This document shows, in pieces, positions 16,650-26,457 of a stretch of DNA of 64,000 bases. The notes under the pieces were generated by a model. It had not been told where the DNA came from. It did not search any database and was given only the letters and a program-made list of their open reading frames with translations. The first letter of the stretch is position 1, and each line of letters begins with the position of its first letter. The position numbers and the translations under genes were made by a program. Origin of the DNA: JAABQT01 sp035459025 (GTDB lineage Bacteria > Pseudomonadota > Gammaproteobacteria > Burkholderiales > SG8-39); assembly GCA_035459025.1 (NCBI GenBank), contig DATHYT010000091.1, positions 1 through 64,000 on the forward strand, in the 5' to 3' direction.

Positions 16650-18838
16650 GCGCGCGCCATCCCCGCGATCTCCTCCGCGATGCGCGCCATGGGCGCGTTC
16701 CAGTCGTTGGGCTCCTGCTGGCGGATGAGCCGCACCGACGGATACCAGGGCATCTCCTCGCCCTCCAGCATGAAGCACCACGCCGGCCACCACGGCACGG
16801 CGACCCGCACCGGCCGGTCGAGCGCGCCGGCGAGGTGCACCACCGCCGTGCACACGCTCGCCACCGCGTCGAGGGCCGTGACGAGCGCCGCCGTCTCGTC
16901 GTAATCGTCGATCGCTTCCTGCCAGTGCACGATCTCGAGACCGTGCGCCTCGCGCAGCCACGCGAGCTCGGCGCGGCAGTCCGTGTACTGCAGGCTGACA
17001 AAGCGCGCCCCCGGCAGCCGCAGCACCGGCAGCCAGTCCTCCAGCGTCATCGAGCGGCGCGATTTCCCGGTCTTCACCGTGCCGCCGACCCAGGACACGC
17101 CGATCCTCGGCGCCGGCCCGATTGACTCGAGACGCGCGCGCCAGTAGGCGACGCGTGTCTCGTCCGCGCGCAGGTAGCCGCGGTGGCGCGGGAACGCCGC
17201 GCGCGAGCGTCGCAGGTACACCGGCAGCTGGCCCATCGGCACCTGCAGCTCGGGCGCCGCACGCTCGATACGCGCGCGGCCTTCGGGCCCGCGCGGCACG
17301 ACGTCGACACCGGGAAAGGAGCGTGCAAAGAGGCGCGCCAGGCGCGGCTCGCATTGCAGCGTCACGCGCACGCCCTGCGCCACGAGGTCCGGCAGCGGAT
17401 TGCAGAACATGATCTGGTCGCCGAGGCCCTGCTCCGCCCACACCAGAAGCGAACGCCCTGCCAGGGGCTCGCCCTGCCACCACGGCTGCGCAAAGAGCTG
17501 CCCGCTCGTGCGCAGGCGATGCTCGTCCCAGGGCCCCTCGCCGTGCTGCCAGCCCTGCTCGAAACGTCCCCGCACGAGGTGGTACAGCCCGAGATTTCGG
17601 CGCGCGCGCCGGTGCCCTGGCGCAAGCGCCACCGCTTCGCGCAACAGCGGCTCGCCGCGCTCGAACTGGCGCGCGAGCGCGTAGGCATAGCCGAGATTGC
17701 TCAGCAAGTCCGGCTCATCGGCCTTGATCGCGCGCGCCTGTTCGAACGCATCGATCGCCTCGCCGATCTCGCCGCGCTTGAGCAGCGCGAGGCCAAGACC
17801 GTGCAGCGCCTGCCAGTGCCGCGGCGCAAGGCGCAGCGCCTCGCGCAGCTCGGCCGACGCCTCGTCGACATGATCGAGCCCGAGCAGCGCCAGGCCGAGG
17901 TTGGCGTGCGTTCCGGGATCGGCCGGACGCACGGCAATCAGCTTGCGCAGGTGCTCGGCGGCGTCGGCGTGCCGCTCGAGCTCGAGCAGCTCGCGCGCGA
18001 CGCGCTCGCGCCACTCCGGCAGATCGTCGGCCGCGAGCAGCGGCTCGAGAAGCCGCAGTGCGGCGCCGTGCTCGCCGCAACGGCTGTAGAGATCGGCAAG
18101 CGCCACAACGCTCTCGGCATCGCGATGGCCAGTGCGCTCCAGCTCGCGCAGCTGCGCGAGCGCAGCCTTGAGGTCCCTGGCTTGTATGAGGGCCGCGGCA
18201 ACGTTGAGGCGCAGCCGTGCATCCGCACCCGGGCGCTCGAGAAGCCTCGCGTAACGCCGCGCCGCTTCCCCCGCCTCGCCCAAGGCCAGTCGCAACGCGG
18301 CTTCCTCGAGCTCGTAGTCGAAAGCGGCGGGCGCGCTCGAGCGTGCCTGAACGAGCTCGGCGAGCGCCTCGTCTCGGCGCCGAAGTGCCGCGAGCGCGAG
18401 CGCGCGCCCGAGCCGGGCCGCCGCGTGCCCGGGCTGGCGCGCGAGCAGCTGATCGTAGGAGGCGAGCGCTTCTTCATGGCGTGCGAGGGCGCGCAGCGCG
18501 TGGCCGGCATTGAGCAGCAGCTCGGCCAGACCCGGCTGCAGCGCGCGCGCCGCCTGGAAGCTTGCGAGCGCGTCGTCCGCGCGTCCGGCGCGCGCAAGCG
18601 CGTTGCCCAGTGCCGCGTGGAACGCCGCCTCCATGGGTCGGCGCGCCACGGCGCGATTGAGAAGCTGCAGCGCACGGCCGAGCCGGCCGGCGTCGGCGGC
18701 GATGCAGCCAAGATAGAACAAGGCGTCGCTCGACTCCGGATCGGCAGTGAGCACCTCCCGCAGCAGCGCCTCGGATTCGCGCCGCCGTCCGGCGCGGTAC
18801 AGCTCGGCCGCCCGCGCGAGCTTGCTAGCGCCGCGCAA
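16646..18838 (-). CDS. TPR-repeat protein with C-terminal glycosyltransferase-like domain
   Basis: About 730 residues. The N-terminal two thirds consist of tetratricopeptide repeats (for example DALFYLGCIAADAGRLGRAL and PGTHANLGLALLGLDHVDEA). The C-terminal part (LLVWAEQGLGDQIMFCNPLP, then RIGVSWVGGTVKTGKSRRSM, then VCTAVVHLAGALDRPVRVAV) resembles the glycosyltransferase family 9/41-like domain often fused to TPRs in proteobacteria. The start is uncertain: I chose TTG at 18838, overlapping the ispH stop by 14 nt, because the in-frame ATG at 18904 would overlap ispH by 80 nt. It is the last gene of the ribF operon. Target and donor are unknown. Confidence 0.75.
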   Translation of the reverse strand: MRGASKLARAAELYRAGRRRESEALLREVLTADPESSDALFYLGCIAADAGRLGRALQLLNRAVARRPMEAAFHAALGNALARAGRADDALASFQAARALQPGLAELLLNAGHALRALARHEEALASYDQLLARQPGHAAARLGRALALAALRRRDEALAELVQARSSAPAAFDYELEEAALRLALGEAGEAARRYARLLERPGADARLRLNVAAALIQARDLKAALAQLRELERTGHRDAESVVALADLYSRCGEHGAALRLLEPLLAADDLPEWRERVARELLELERHADAAEHLRKLIAVRPADPGTHANLGLALLGLDHVDEASAELREALRLAPRHWQALHGLGLALLKRGEIGEAIDAFEQARAIKADEPDLLSNLGYAYALARQFERGEPLLREAVALAPGHRRARRNLGLYHLVRGRFEQGWQHGEGPWDEHRLRTSGQLFAQPWWQGEPLAGRSLLVWAEQGLGDQIMFCNPLPDLVAQGVRVTLQCEPRLARLFARSFPGVDVVPRGPEGRARIERAAPELQVPMGQLPVYLRRSRAAFPRHRGYLRADETRVAYWRARLESIGPAPRIGVSWVGGTVKTGKSRRSMTLEDWLPVLRLPGARFVSLQYTDCRAELAWLREAHGLEIVHWQEAIDDYDETAALVTALDAVASVCTAVVHLAGALDRPVRVAVPWWPAWCFMLEGEEMPWYPSVRLIRQQEPNDWNAPMARIAEEIAGMARA

Positions 18839-19760
18839 GCTCGCGCGGCAGCGTGAACGCCACGTGCTCGGTGATGCCGTCGAGCTGCCGCACGCTCGCG
18901 GCACCGAGCGCCTTGAGGCGCGCCACGACCTCGTCCACCAGCACTTCCGGGGCCGAAGCGCCCGCGGTGACGCCGACGCGGCTGCAGCCGGCGAGCCACT
19001 CGGCCCGCAGGTCCGCGGCCGTATCCACCATGTAGGCGCTTGTGCCCATGTTCTCCGCCACTTCGCGCAGGCGGTTGGAATTCGAGCTGTTGGGCGAACC
19101 GACCACGATCACCACGTCGCACTGCGGCGTCATGAGCTTCACCGCGTCCTGCCGGTTCTGCGTGGCGTAGCAGATGTCGTCCTTCTTCGGTCCGCGAATC
19201 TGCGGATAGCGCGCCTTGAGCGCCGCGACGATCGCGCGCGCGTCGTCCACCGACAGCGTCGTCTGCGTCACATAGGCGAGCTTCGCGCCTTCGGACACCT
19301 CGACGCGCGCCACGTCCGCGAGCGTTTCCACCAGATGCATGCCGCGCGATGCCTGCCCCACGGTGCCCTCGGCCTCCGGATGGCCGCGGTGACCGATCAT
19401 GACGATGTCGTAGCCCTCGCGCAGCATCTTGGCCACTTCGACGTGCACCTTGGTGACCAGCGGGCAGGTGGCGTCGAAGACCTTGAGGCCGCGGCGCTCG
19501 GCGTCGGCGCGCACCGCCTTCGACACGCCGTGCGCGCTGAATACGACTGTGGCGCCGGCGGGCACCTCGTCGAGCTCCTCGACGAATACCGCGCCCTTGG
19601 CGCGCAGGTCTTCCACCACGGTCTTGTTGTGCACGATCTCGTGGCGCACGTAGATTGGCGCGCCGATCTGCGCGAGCGCGCGCTCCACGATATCGATGGC
19701 GCGTTCCACCCCGGCGCAGAATCCACGCGGATTGGCGAGCAGGACTTCCACGGCCGCCAT
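18825..19760 (-). CDS. ispH: 4-hydroxy-3-methylbut-2-enyl diphosphate reductase
   Basis: Last enzyme of the MEP isoprenoid pathway: a [4Fe-4S] enzyme reducing HMBPP to IPP and DMAPP. The 311-residue protein shows the conserved start LANPRGFCAGVERAIDIVE with cluster Cys, the second and third cysteines in DATCPLVTKVH and AGCSRVGVTAGASAPEVLV, and the GHRGHPEAEGTVGQ and TQTTLSVDD motifs. The adjacent dxs and ispA at 43-46 kb belong to the same wider pathway. The start codon lies 1 bp after the lspA stop. Confidence 0.96.
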   Translation of the reverse strand: MAAVEVLLANPRGFCAGVERAIDIVERALAQIGAPIYVRHEIVHNKTVVEDLRAKGAVFVEELDEVPAGATVVFSAHGVSKAVRADAERRGLKVFDATCPLVTKVHVEVAKMLREGYDIVMIGHRGHPEAEGTVGQASRGMHLVETLADVARVEVSEGAKLAYVTQTTLSVDDARAIVAALKARYPQIRGPKKDDICYATQNRQDAVKLMTPQCDVVIVVGSPNSSNSNRLREVAENMGTSAYMVDTAADLRAEWLAGCSRVGVTAGASAPEVLVDEVVARLKALGAASVRQLDGITEHVAFTLPRELARR

Positions 19761-19761
19761 T

Positions 19762-20250
19762 CTAGTCCTTGTGCATGAAGCCCTCGGCGATCAGGATCGC
19801 CGCGCCGACCGTGATCGCCGAGTCGGCGACGTTGAACGCCGGCCAGTGCCAGCCGAACGCATGAAAGTCGAGAAAGTCGGCGACCGCGCCCCACAGCAGC
19901 CGATCCCACAGGTTGCCGAGCGCACCGCCCAGGATCAGCGCGAGGCCGCTGCAGAGCAGCGTGCGCGCCGGATGGCGCCACAGCATCCAGCTCACCACCG
20001 CGGCGGCGACGATCGCCACCGCGGCGAACAACGGCGTCTGCCAGCCCGGCGCGTCGGCAAGGAAGCTGAATGCGGCGCCGCGGTTGAACACCAGCACCAG
20101 GTTGAAGAACCCCGTCACCTCGACGCTTTCTCCCGGGCGCAGCCAGGCGAGCATCAGCTCCTTGGTCACGCGATCGGCAAGCACGATGCCCGCCGCCGCC
20201 AGGAACCAGGGCCAGGCCCTAGGCGTGCCGGCGCGACTCACCGTTGCCAC
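19762..20250 (-). CDS. lspA: Lipoprotein signal peptidase II
   Basis: Inner-membrane aspartyl protease that removes signal peptides from prolipoproteins after lipidation. The 162-residue protein has four predicted membrane helices and the family motifs VLADRVTKELML, FNRGAAFSFLAD, GGALGNLWDRL and FNVADSAI; the Asp residues of the last two are the catalytic pair. The ATG overlaps the ileS 3' end by 32 nt. The FKBP-type gene found between lspA and ispH in E. coli is absent here. Confidence 0.95.
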   Translation of the reverse strand: MATVSRAGTPRAWPWFLAAAGIVLADRVTKELMLAWLRPGESVEVTGFFNLVLVFNRGAAFSFLADAPGWQTPLFAAVAIVAAAVVSWMLWRHPARTLLCSGLALILGGALGNLWDRLLWGAVADFLDFHAFGWHWPAFNVADSAITVGAAILIAEGFMHKD

Positions 20251-23008
20251 GCAGGTTCACCTCGCAGCGCCCGCAAAGGCCCTCGCCGTTGACGTCCGGC
20301 CGGTAATGCCAGCAGCGGTCGCACTTGGCGTTGGCGCTCGGCGCGACGTCGACGCGCATCTCGCCGTCGCCGCGGTGCAGCCGCGCCGCCGAGGTAAGCA
20401 ACACGAAGCGCAGGTCCTCGCCGAGGCTCTCCAGCAGCTCGTGGTCGGCGCCGTTCACGTGCAGGTCGGCCTCCGCTTGCAGCGAGGAGCCGACCTTGCC
20501 CGCGGCTCTCAGCTCTTCGATGCGCTTTTGGACCGGCGCGCGCAGCTCGCGCAGGCGGTCCCACTTCTTCAGCAGCGCGCCGGCGTCCGCGGGCGACGGC
20601 AGCTCGTACAGGGTCTGCAAGAACACGCTGTCGTCGGCCTTGCCGGTGAAGACCTGCCACAGCTCTTCGGCCGTGAAGGAGAGGATCGGCGCCATCAGCC
20701 GGACGAGCGCATTCGTCACGTGCCACAACGCCGTCTGCGCCGAGCGGCGCGCCGCCGAATGCGCGGCGCAGGTGTACAGGCGATCCTTGAGAATGTCGAG
20801 GTAGAACGCGCCCAGGTCCTCGGCGCAGAAGCCCTGCAGCTTCTGCGCCACCAGATGGAACTGGTAGCGCGCGTAATCCCCGGCCGCGTCCTGCTGCAGC
20901 CGCGCCGTCATGGCGAGCGCGTAGCGGTCGATCTCCACCATCTGCGCGACGGGCAGCATGTCCTTCGCGGCGTCGAAATCCGAGGTATTGGCGAGCAGAA
21001 AGCGCAGCGTGTTGCGGATGCGCCGGTAGCTCTCGACCACGCGCTTCAGGATCTCGTTGGAAATCGACAGCTCGCCCGAGTAGTCGGTCGAGGCCACCCA
21101 CAGGCGCAGGATCTCGGCGCCCAGCGTGTTGGAGACCTCCTGCGGCGCCACGGTGTTGCCTTTGGACTTTGACATCTTGCGGCCCTCGCCGTCGACGACG
21201 AAGCCGTGCGTAAGCAGCGACTTGTACGGCGGCACGCCGTTCAGCATGCACGACACGAGCAGCGAGGAGTGGAACCAACCGCGGTGCTGGTCGGAGCCCT
21301 CCAGGTACATCTCCGCCGGAAAGCCCAGATCGGCATGCGAGCCGCGCAGCACGGTCTGGTGCGTCGAGCCGGAATCGAACCAGACGTCGAGCGTATCGCG
21401 GCCCTTGTCGTACTGCGCGGCCTCGGCGCCGAGCAGCTCTTCCGCTTTCAGCGTGTGCCAGGCCTCGATGCCGCCTTTCTCCACGCGCTTCGCGACCTCC
21501 TCGAACAGCTCGAGCGTGCGCGGGTGCGGCTGGCCCGTCTCCTTGTGCAGGAAGAACGGCATCGGCGTGCCCCACTGGCGCTGGCGCGAGAGCGTCCAGT
21601 CGGGCCGGTTGGCGATCATGCCGTGCAGCCGCGCCTGGCCCCAGGCAGGAAAGAACTGCGTCGCTTCGACGCCGCGCAGGGCGGTGACGCGCAGTGTCTC
21701 CGCGGGTTTTGCGCCCCTGAAACCGGGGACCGCCTCCATCCCTGCGAACCACTGGGTCGTCGCGCGCAGGATGACCGGGGTCTTGTGCCGCCAGCAATGC
21801 ATGTAGCTGTGGACGTAGTTTTCCTTGGCGAGGAGCGCGCCGCGCTCGGCGAGTGTCTTCAGGATCGCGCCGTTGGCGTCCCAGATCGACTGCCCGCCGA
21901 AGAGCGGCAACGAGGCTGCGAACCTGCCGTCGGCCATGACGGGCGTGAGAATGTCCTCGTCCGGCATGCCGTAGCGGCGGCACGAGTCGAAGTCCTCGAC
22001 GCCGTAGGCCGGCGCCGAGTGCACGACGCCGGTGCCCGTGTCGAGCGTCACGTACTCGCCCAGGTACACGGGGGCATCGCGGTCGTAGAACGGATGCCTG
22101 AAGCGCAGGCGCTCGAGCGCCTTCCCCTTGCACGCGCCCAGCGTCGTGCCCTGCAGCCTGTAGCGCGCGAGGCATGCCGCCTGCAGGTCCGCCGCGAGAA
22201 TCAGCAGGCCCTTTTCCGTGTCCACGAGGTGATAGGTGAACTCAGGATGCACGTTGAGCGCCTGGTTCCCGGGAATCGTCCAGGGCGTGGTGGTCCAGAT
22301 CACCGCGTAGCCGGGCTTGTCGGGAAGCTTGGCGAGGCCGAAGGCCTGCGCCACCTTCGCGGGCTCCGCGAACGCAAAGGCGACGTCGATCGCCGGGTCC
22401 TTGCGGTCCTCGTACTCCACCTCGGCTTCGGCGAGCGCCGAGCCGCAGTCGAAGCACCAGTTCACGGGCTTGAGGCCCCGGTACACGTAGCCCTTCTCGA
22501 GCAGCTTGCCGAGCACGCGGATCTCGTCGGCTTCGTTGCGAGGAGCCATCGTCTTGTACGGGTCATCCCAATCGCCGAGCACTCCCAGGCGCCGGAAATC
22601 CGCCTTCTGGCGCTCGATCTGCTCGGCGGCGAACGCGCGGCACAGGCGCAAGGTTTCCTCGGCCGGCAGGTTCTTGCCGTGCTGCTTCTCGATTTGCACC
22701 TCGATCGGCATGCCGTGGCAGTCCCACCCGGGCACGTACGGCGCATCGAAGCCCGCCAGCGACTTCGACTTCACCACGATGTCCTTCAGGATCTTGTTCA
22801 CGGCGGTGCCGATATGGATGTCGCCGTTGGCGTACGGCGGGCCGTCGTGCAGCACGAACTTCGGGCGCCCCTTGGCCACCTCGCGCAGGCGCCGGTAGAC
22901 GCCCTTGTCGCGCCACTCGGCGACTCGCTGCGGCTCGCGCTTGGCGAGGTCGCCGCGCATCGGGAACGGGGTGTCGGGCAGATTCAGCGTTTTCTTGTAG
23001 TCAGGCAT
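20219..23008 (-). CDS. ileS: Isoleucyl-tRNA synthetase
   Basis: Charges tRNA-Ile. The 929-residue protein is a full class I synthetase: HIGH motif in PPYANGDIHIGTAVNKILKD, an editing domain with TTPWTIPGNQAL, KMSKSKGN, the anticodon-binding helical domain and a C-terminal zinc finger (CDRCWHYRP and CGRCEVN). Its ATG overlaps the ribF stop by 8 nt. The gene sits between ribF and lspA, a widely conserved proteobacterial order. Confidence 0.97.
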   Translation of the reverse strand: MPDYKKTLNLPDTPFPMRGDLAKREPQRVAEWRDKGVYRRLREVAKGRPKFVLHDGPPYANGDIHIGTAVNKILKDIVVKSKSLAGFDAPYVPGWDCHGMPIEVQIEKQHGKNLPAEETLRLCRAFAAEQIERQKADFRRLGVLGDWDDPYKTMAPRNEADEIRVLGKLLEKGYVYRGLKPVNWCFDCGSALAEAEVEYEDRKDPAIDVAFAFAEPAKVAQAFGLAKLPDKPGYAVIWTTTPWTIPGNQALNVHPEFTYHLVDTEKGLLILAADLQAACLARYRLQGTTLGACKGKALERLRFRHPFYDRDAPVYLGEYVTLDTGTGVVHSAPAYGVEDFDSCRRYGMPDEDILTPVMADGRFAASLPLFGGQSIWDANGAILKTLAERGALLAKENYVHSYMHCWRHKTPVILRATTQWFAGMEAVPGFRGAKPAETLRVTALRGVEATQFFPAWGQARLHGMIANRPDWTLSRQRQWGTPMPFFLHKETGQPHPRTLELFEEVAKRVEKGGIEAWHTLKAEELLGAEAAQYDKGRDTLDVWFDSGSTHQTVLRGSHADLGFPAEMYLEGSDQHRGWFHSSLLVSCMLNGVPPYKSLLTHGFVVDGEGRKMSKSKGNTVAPQEVSNTLGAEILRLWVASTDYSGELSISNEILKRVVESYRRIRNTLRFLLANTSDFDAAKDMLPVAQMVEIDRYALAMTARLQQDAAGDYARYQFHLVAQKLQGFCAEDLGAFYLDILKDRLYTCAAHSAARRSAQTALWHVTNALVRLMAPILSFTAEELWQVFTGKADDSVFLQTLYELPSPADAGALLKKWDRLRELRAPVQKRIEELRAAGKVGSSLQAEADLHVNGADHELLESLGEDLRFVLLTSAARLHRGDGEMRVDVAPSANAKCDRCWHYRPDVNGEGLCGRCEVNLRGNGESRRHA

Positions 23009-23936
23009 TCGTCTTCATCGCAAAGTAGGATCGGGCGCGCGCGGCATCGCCCGCGATCGCCGCGCGCAGCGCCGGGACGTCGTCGTACTTCTGCTCGTCG
23101 CGCAGCTTGGTGAGGAACCGCACCTGCAGGTGGCGCCGGTACAGGTCGGCGGCGTAGTCGAGCAGGTGCACCTCCAGCAGCGGCGCCGCAGTCGGATTCA
23201 CCGTGGGACGCCGGCCCACGCTCGCCACGCCCGGCCGCCACGGCGCTTCGCCCTCGATCAGGCATTCGACCACGAAGATGCCCGCGAGCGGCGCGCGCTG
23301 CGGCAGCGCGATGTTGGCGGTCGGGAAGCCCAGCTCGCGCCCGAGCTTCTCGCCGTGCGCGATGCGCCCGCTCATGGCGTAGGGTCGGCCGAGCAGGCGC
23401 TCGGCCGCCGCGAGGTCGCCGGCCGCCAGCGCCGCGCGCACCGCGGAGCTCGAGACGCGCTCGCCGTGCAGCGCAACCTCCGGCATCGCCTCCAGCTCGA
23501 AGCCGTGACGCCCGGCGAGCTCGCCAAGCAGGGCGAAGTCGCCGCCGCGCCTGGCGCCGAAGCGGAAGTCGCGCCCGACGAGCAGCCACGCCGTGCGCAG
23601 CCCGTGCGCCACGTAGGTGTCGACGAACCGCTCGGCGGGGAGCGACGCGAGCCGCGCATCAAAGCGCGCCACGTGCACCCGATCCAGGCCCGCCGCCGCC
23701 ATCAGCTCGAGCTTGTCGCGCAGGCGCGTCAGACGCGCCGGCGCGGTCGCCGGGGTGAAGAACTCGCGCGGATGGGGCTCGAAGGTGAGCGCGCAGGCAT
23801 CGAGCCGCAGCTCGCGCGCGCGCGCCACCGTGCGCGCGAGCATCGCCTGATGACCGCGGTGCACGCCGTCGAAATTGCCAATGGTGAGCGCCAGCCGCTT
23901 GCCTGCCGGCGCCGTCAAACCGTGCGTAACCCGCAT
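23001..23936 (-). CDS. ribF: Bifunctional riboflavin kinase / FAD synthetase
   Basis: Makes FMN and then FAD. The 311-residue protein has the N-terminal nucleotidyltransferase domain (LTIGNFDGVHRGHQAML, FEPHPREFF, and KLELMAAAGLDRV) and the C-terminal kinase domain (GRIAHGEKLGRELGFPTANI, and LLEVHLLDY). First gene of the ribF-ileS-lspA-ispH-TPR operon, with a promoter element 20 nt upstream. Confidence 0.96.
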   Translation of the reverse strand: MRVTHGLTAPAGKRLALTIGNFDGVHRGHQAMLARTVARARELRLDACALTFEPHPREFFTPATAPARLTRLRDKLELMAAAGLDRVHVARFDARLASLPAERFVDTYVAHGLRTAWLLVGRDFRFGARRGGDFALLGELAGRHGFELEAMPEVALHGERVSSSAVRAALAAGDLAAAERLLGRPYAMSGRIAHGEKLGRELGFPTANIALPQRAPLAGIFVVECLIEGEAPWRPGVASVGRRPTVNPTAAPLLEVHLLDYAADLYRRHLQVRFLTKLRDEQKYDDVPALRAAIAGDAARARSYFAMKTNA

Positions 23937-23956
23937 CAGCGCGTGTAAAATGCTGA

Positions 23957-23962
23957 ATTATA
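23957..23962 (-). promoter_or_regulatory. -10 box of the ribF operon promoter
   Basis: Perfect TATAAT on the minus strand, 20 nt upstream of the ribF ATG, giving a leader of about 13 nt. No clear -35 is visible. The rest of the 126-bp gap between ribF and the convergently oriented upstream gene end holds nothing I recognise. Confidence 0.55.
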
Positions 23963-24062
23963 GCGGCTTTCGCGGATGCGACGATGCGGGCGCTCGAGCC
24001 GCAGACGGGTACCCGTGCACCCAGCGCCGGGACCCGCGCGACAAGCCGCCCCGATTTCTCGG

Positions 24063-24914
24063 CTAGTTGAGCCGGGCGCACTGCGCCGAGAGCTCGACCA
24101 GCTTGGCACGCACGTCGTCGATGTCGGGTGCTTCGGGCGCGAGCGCCGAGTAATCCTGCAGGTCCTTGAGCGCGGCGCGGTAGCACTCCAGTTTCTGGTA
24201 GAGCAGCCCCCGCTCGCGCAACTCGCCATGCGCTTCCGGCGCCACCACCAGCATGCGGTTCAGGACGTCGAGCAGGCGCTGCGGCTTGTCCGCTTCGCGG
24301 TAGATGCCTTTCAGGTTGCGCAGCAACCGGGCGAGGATCTGGCGCTTACCGGCGGGCTCGAGAAACGGATCGAGCGGGAGCGCGCCGACCGGCACGCCAC
24401 CGGCCGCGCCCTCGGGGATCACGCGCTGCAGGCGCTCGCGCAGATCGGACTCCGAAAGCGCCTCGCCACCCGAGAAGGGATCGAGCACCAGCATGGCGCC
24501 GCGCAAGCGCAGGCGCACGAGGAAGTGCCCGGGGAACGATACGCCCTCCAGTTCCAGCCCGATGCGCCGCCCGATCTCCAGGTACAGCACCGAGAGCGTA
24601 ATCGGGATGCCGGTGCGCCGGTCGAGCACCTCGTTCAGGAAGCTGTTGCGCGGGTCGTAGTAATTGTCGGCGTTGCCGCTGTAGCCCAGGTCGTCGAACA
24701 GAAACTGGTTCAGCGCCAGCACGCGCTCCTCGGCGCCGCCGCCCGGAGCCAGCCGGCCGCGCAGGCGCGCCGCCAACCGCTCGATCTCGCCCAGGTAGCC
24801 CTCGACGTCGAGCCCCGGGTAGGCGTCGGTGGCGATAAGCAGGCAGGCGCGCGCGAGGTCGATTTCGGCCTCGTCCCGCGCCATGAGCTCGGCAAAGGGG
24901 TCCGGCACGTTCAT
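24063..24914 (-). CDS. SirB1-family transglutaminase-like / TPR protein
   Basis: A 283-residue cytoplasmic protein. The N-terminal half is a transglutaminase-like fold of the SirB1 type, with ALNQFLFDDLGYSGNADNYY, RTGIPITLSVLYLEIGRR and GVSFPGHFLVRL; the C-terminal part has TPR-like helices (ILARLLRNLKGIYREADKP). The canonical catalytic Cys of true transglutaminases is not evident at the start of the domain, so it may be non-enzymatic. The ATG overlaps the murJ stop, so the two are co-translated. Function is unknown in this family. Confidence 0.8.
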   Translation of the reverse strand: MNVPDPFAELMARDEAEIDLARACLLIATDAYPGLDVEGYLGEIERLAARLRGRLAPGGGAEERVLALNQFLFDDLGYSGNADNYYDPRNSFLNEVLDRRTGIPITLSVLYLEIGRRIGLELEGVSFPGHFLVRLRLRGAMLVLDPFSGGEALSESDLRERLQRVIPEGAAGGVPVGALPLDPFLEPAGKRQILARLLRNLKGIYREADKPQRLLDVLNRMLVVAPEAHGELRERGLLYQKLECYRAALKDLQDYSALAPEAPDIDDVRAKLVELSAQCARLN

Positions 24915-26455
24915 CAGGGTGCCTCGCGGCGCACGAAGTCGCGCCAGTGGAAGCCGAGCGCCAGCAGGATGAGGCCATAGGCGGCAACGCCGAGCGCAAC
25001 CAGGCCGCACATTCCCGCCGCCTTGTGCTGCCAGGGCGCTTGCAGCCACCACGTGCTCGGCCCCATCGCAAAGTAGAGCACCGCCGACATCGACGTCACC
25101 GCAAAGGCGATGCGGCCGGCGAAGGCGCCCCAGCCCGGCTGGGGTGCGTAGATGCCATGGCGCCGCAGATTGCGGTAGAGCAGCGCCGCGTTCAGGCACG
25201 CCCCCAGGCCGATGGCAAGCGCGAGACCGGCGTGCTTGAGCGGGACGATGAACGCGAGATTCATGAGCTGCGTAGCCGCGAGCGTCACCAGGCCGATCTT
25301 CACCGGCGTCACCACGTTCTGGCGAGCGTAGAACCCCGGCGCCAGGATCTTCACCAGGATCATGCCGACCAGACCCAGGCTGTAGGCCACGAGCGCCTGG
25401 CGCGTCATCCAGACGTCGTCGGCGCCGAAGCGCCCGTAGTGGAACAGCGTCGTGATCAGCGGCACCGCGAGCACCGCCAGGGCTGCCGCCGCGGGCAGCG
25501 CGAGCAGCAGCGTCACGCGCAGTCCCCAGTCGAGCAGCTTCGCGTACTCCGCGGCCGCGCCGCTCGCGTAGTGGCGCGAGAGGCTTGGCAGCAGGATGGT
25601 GCCCACCGCGACGCCGAGCATTCCCGCGGGAAACTCCATCAGGCGGTCGGCGTAATACAGCCACGACACGCTGCCGGTAACGAGAAACGAAGCGAAGATG
25701 GTGTTGATGAGCAGCGACACCTGGCTCACCGAGACGCCGAACGCCGCGGGCACCATCAGCGTCAGGACGCGCCGGGCGCCGGGGTGGCCCAGATCGAGCC
25801 GCCAGCGCGGCAGCATGCCGATGCGCGCGAGGAACGGCAGCTGCAGCGCGAGCTGCAGCGCGCCGCCGATGAACACGGCCCAGGCAAGCGCCAGCACCGG
25901 GGGATCGAAGCGCTCGGCGAAGAACGCCGCGGCGACGATGAACGACACGTTGAGCAGCACCGGCGTGAACGCCGGCACCGCGAACCGGCTCCAGGTGTTG
26001 AGCACGCCGGCGGCGAGCGCCACCAGCGAGATGAACAGGATGTAGGGAAAGGTGATGCGCAGCAGCTGCACCGTCAGCGCGAATTTGTCCGGCTCCGCAT
26101 GGAACCAGCGCGGCACGAAGAGGTAGCCGATGAGCGGCGCGGCCAGCATGCCGATGAGCGTCGCCACGACCAGCATGACGAAGAGAAGGGTGCCGATGAC
26201 GTCCACCAGCGAGCGCGTCTCCTCGGCGCTCTGCCGGTTCTTGTATTCGGAAAGGATGGGCACGAACGCTTGCGAGAACGCGCCCTCGGCAAACATGCGC
26301 CGCAGCAGGTTCGGGATGCGGAAAGCGACGAAGAACGCGTCGGTGGCGAGGCCCGCGCCGAAGAACCGCGCGATGAAGAAGTCGCGCGCGAAACCCAGCA
26401 CCCGCGACAGGAACGTCATGCTGCTGACGGTGGCCAGGACGCGCAGCAGGTTCAT
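24914..26455 (-). CDS. murJ: Lipid II flippase MurJ
   Basis: Flips lipid II, the peptidoglycan precursor, across the inner membrane. The 513-residue protein has the 14 hydrophobic helices of the MviN/MurJ branch of the MOP superfamily and the conserved start SSMTFLSRVLGFARDFFIA, then AFFVAFRIPNLLRRMFAEGA and FSQAFVPILSEY. It is divergent from rpsT (38 bp between start codons), a very common proteobacterial arrangement. Confidence 0.95.
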   Translation of the reverse strand: MNLLRVLATVSSMTFLSRVLGFARDFFIARFFGAGLATDAFFVAFRIPNLLRRMFAEGAFSQAFVPILSEYKNRQSAEETRSLVDVIGTLLFVMLVVATLIGMLAAPLIGYLFVPRWFHAEPDKFALTVQLLRITFPYILFISLVALAAGVLNTWSRFAVPAFTPVLLNVSFIVAAAFFAERFDPPVLALAWAVFIGGALQLALQLPFLARIGMLPRWRLDLGHPGARRVLTLMVPAAFGVSVSQVSLLINTIFASFLVTGSVSWLYYADRLMEFPAGMLGVAVGTILLPSLSRHYASGAAAEYAKLLDWGLRVTLLLALPAAAALAVLAVPLITTLFHYGRFGADDVWMTRQALVAYSLGLVGMILVKILAPGFYARQNVVTPVKIGLVTLAATQLMNLAFIVPLKHAGLALAIGLGACLNAALLYRNLRRHGIYAPQPGWGAFAGRIAFAVTSMSAVLYFAMGPSTWWLQAPWQHKAAGMCGLVALGVAAYGLILLALGFHWRDFVRREAP

Positions 26456-26457
26456 GC

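Noticed and set aside
18839..18904. Longer N-terminus of the TPR protein from ATG 18904
   Set aside because: It would overlap ispH by 80 nt, and the extra residues are Ser/Arg-rich, unlike the TPR part.
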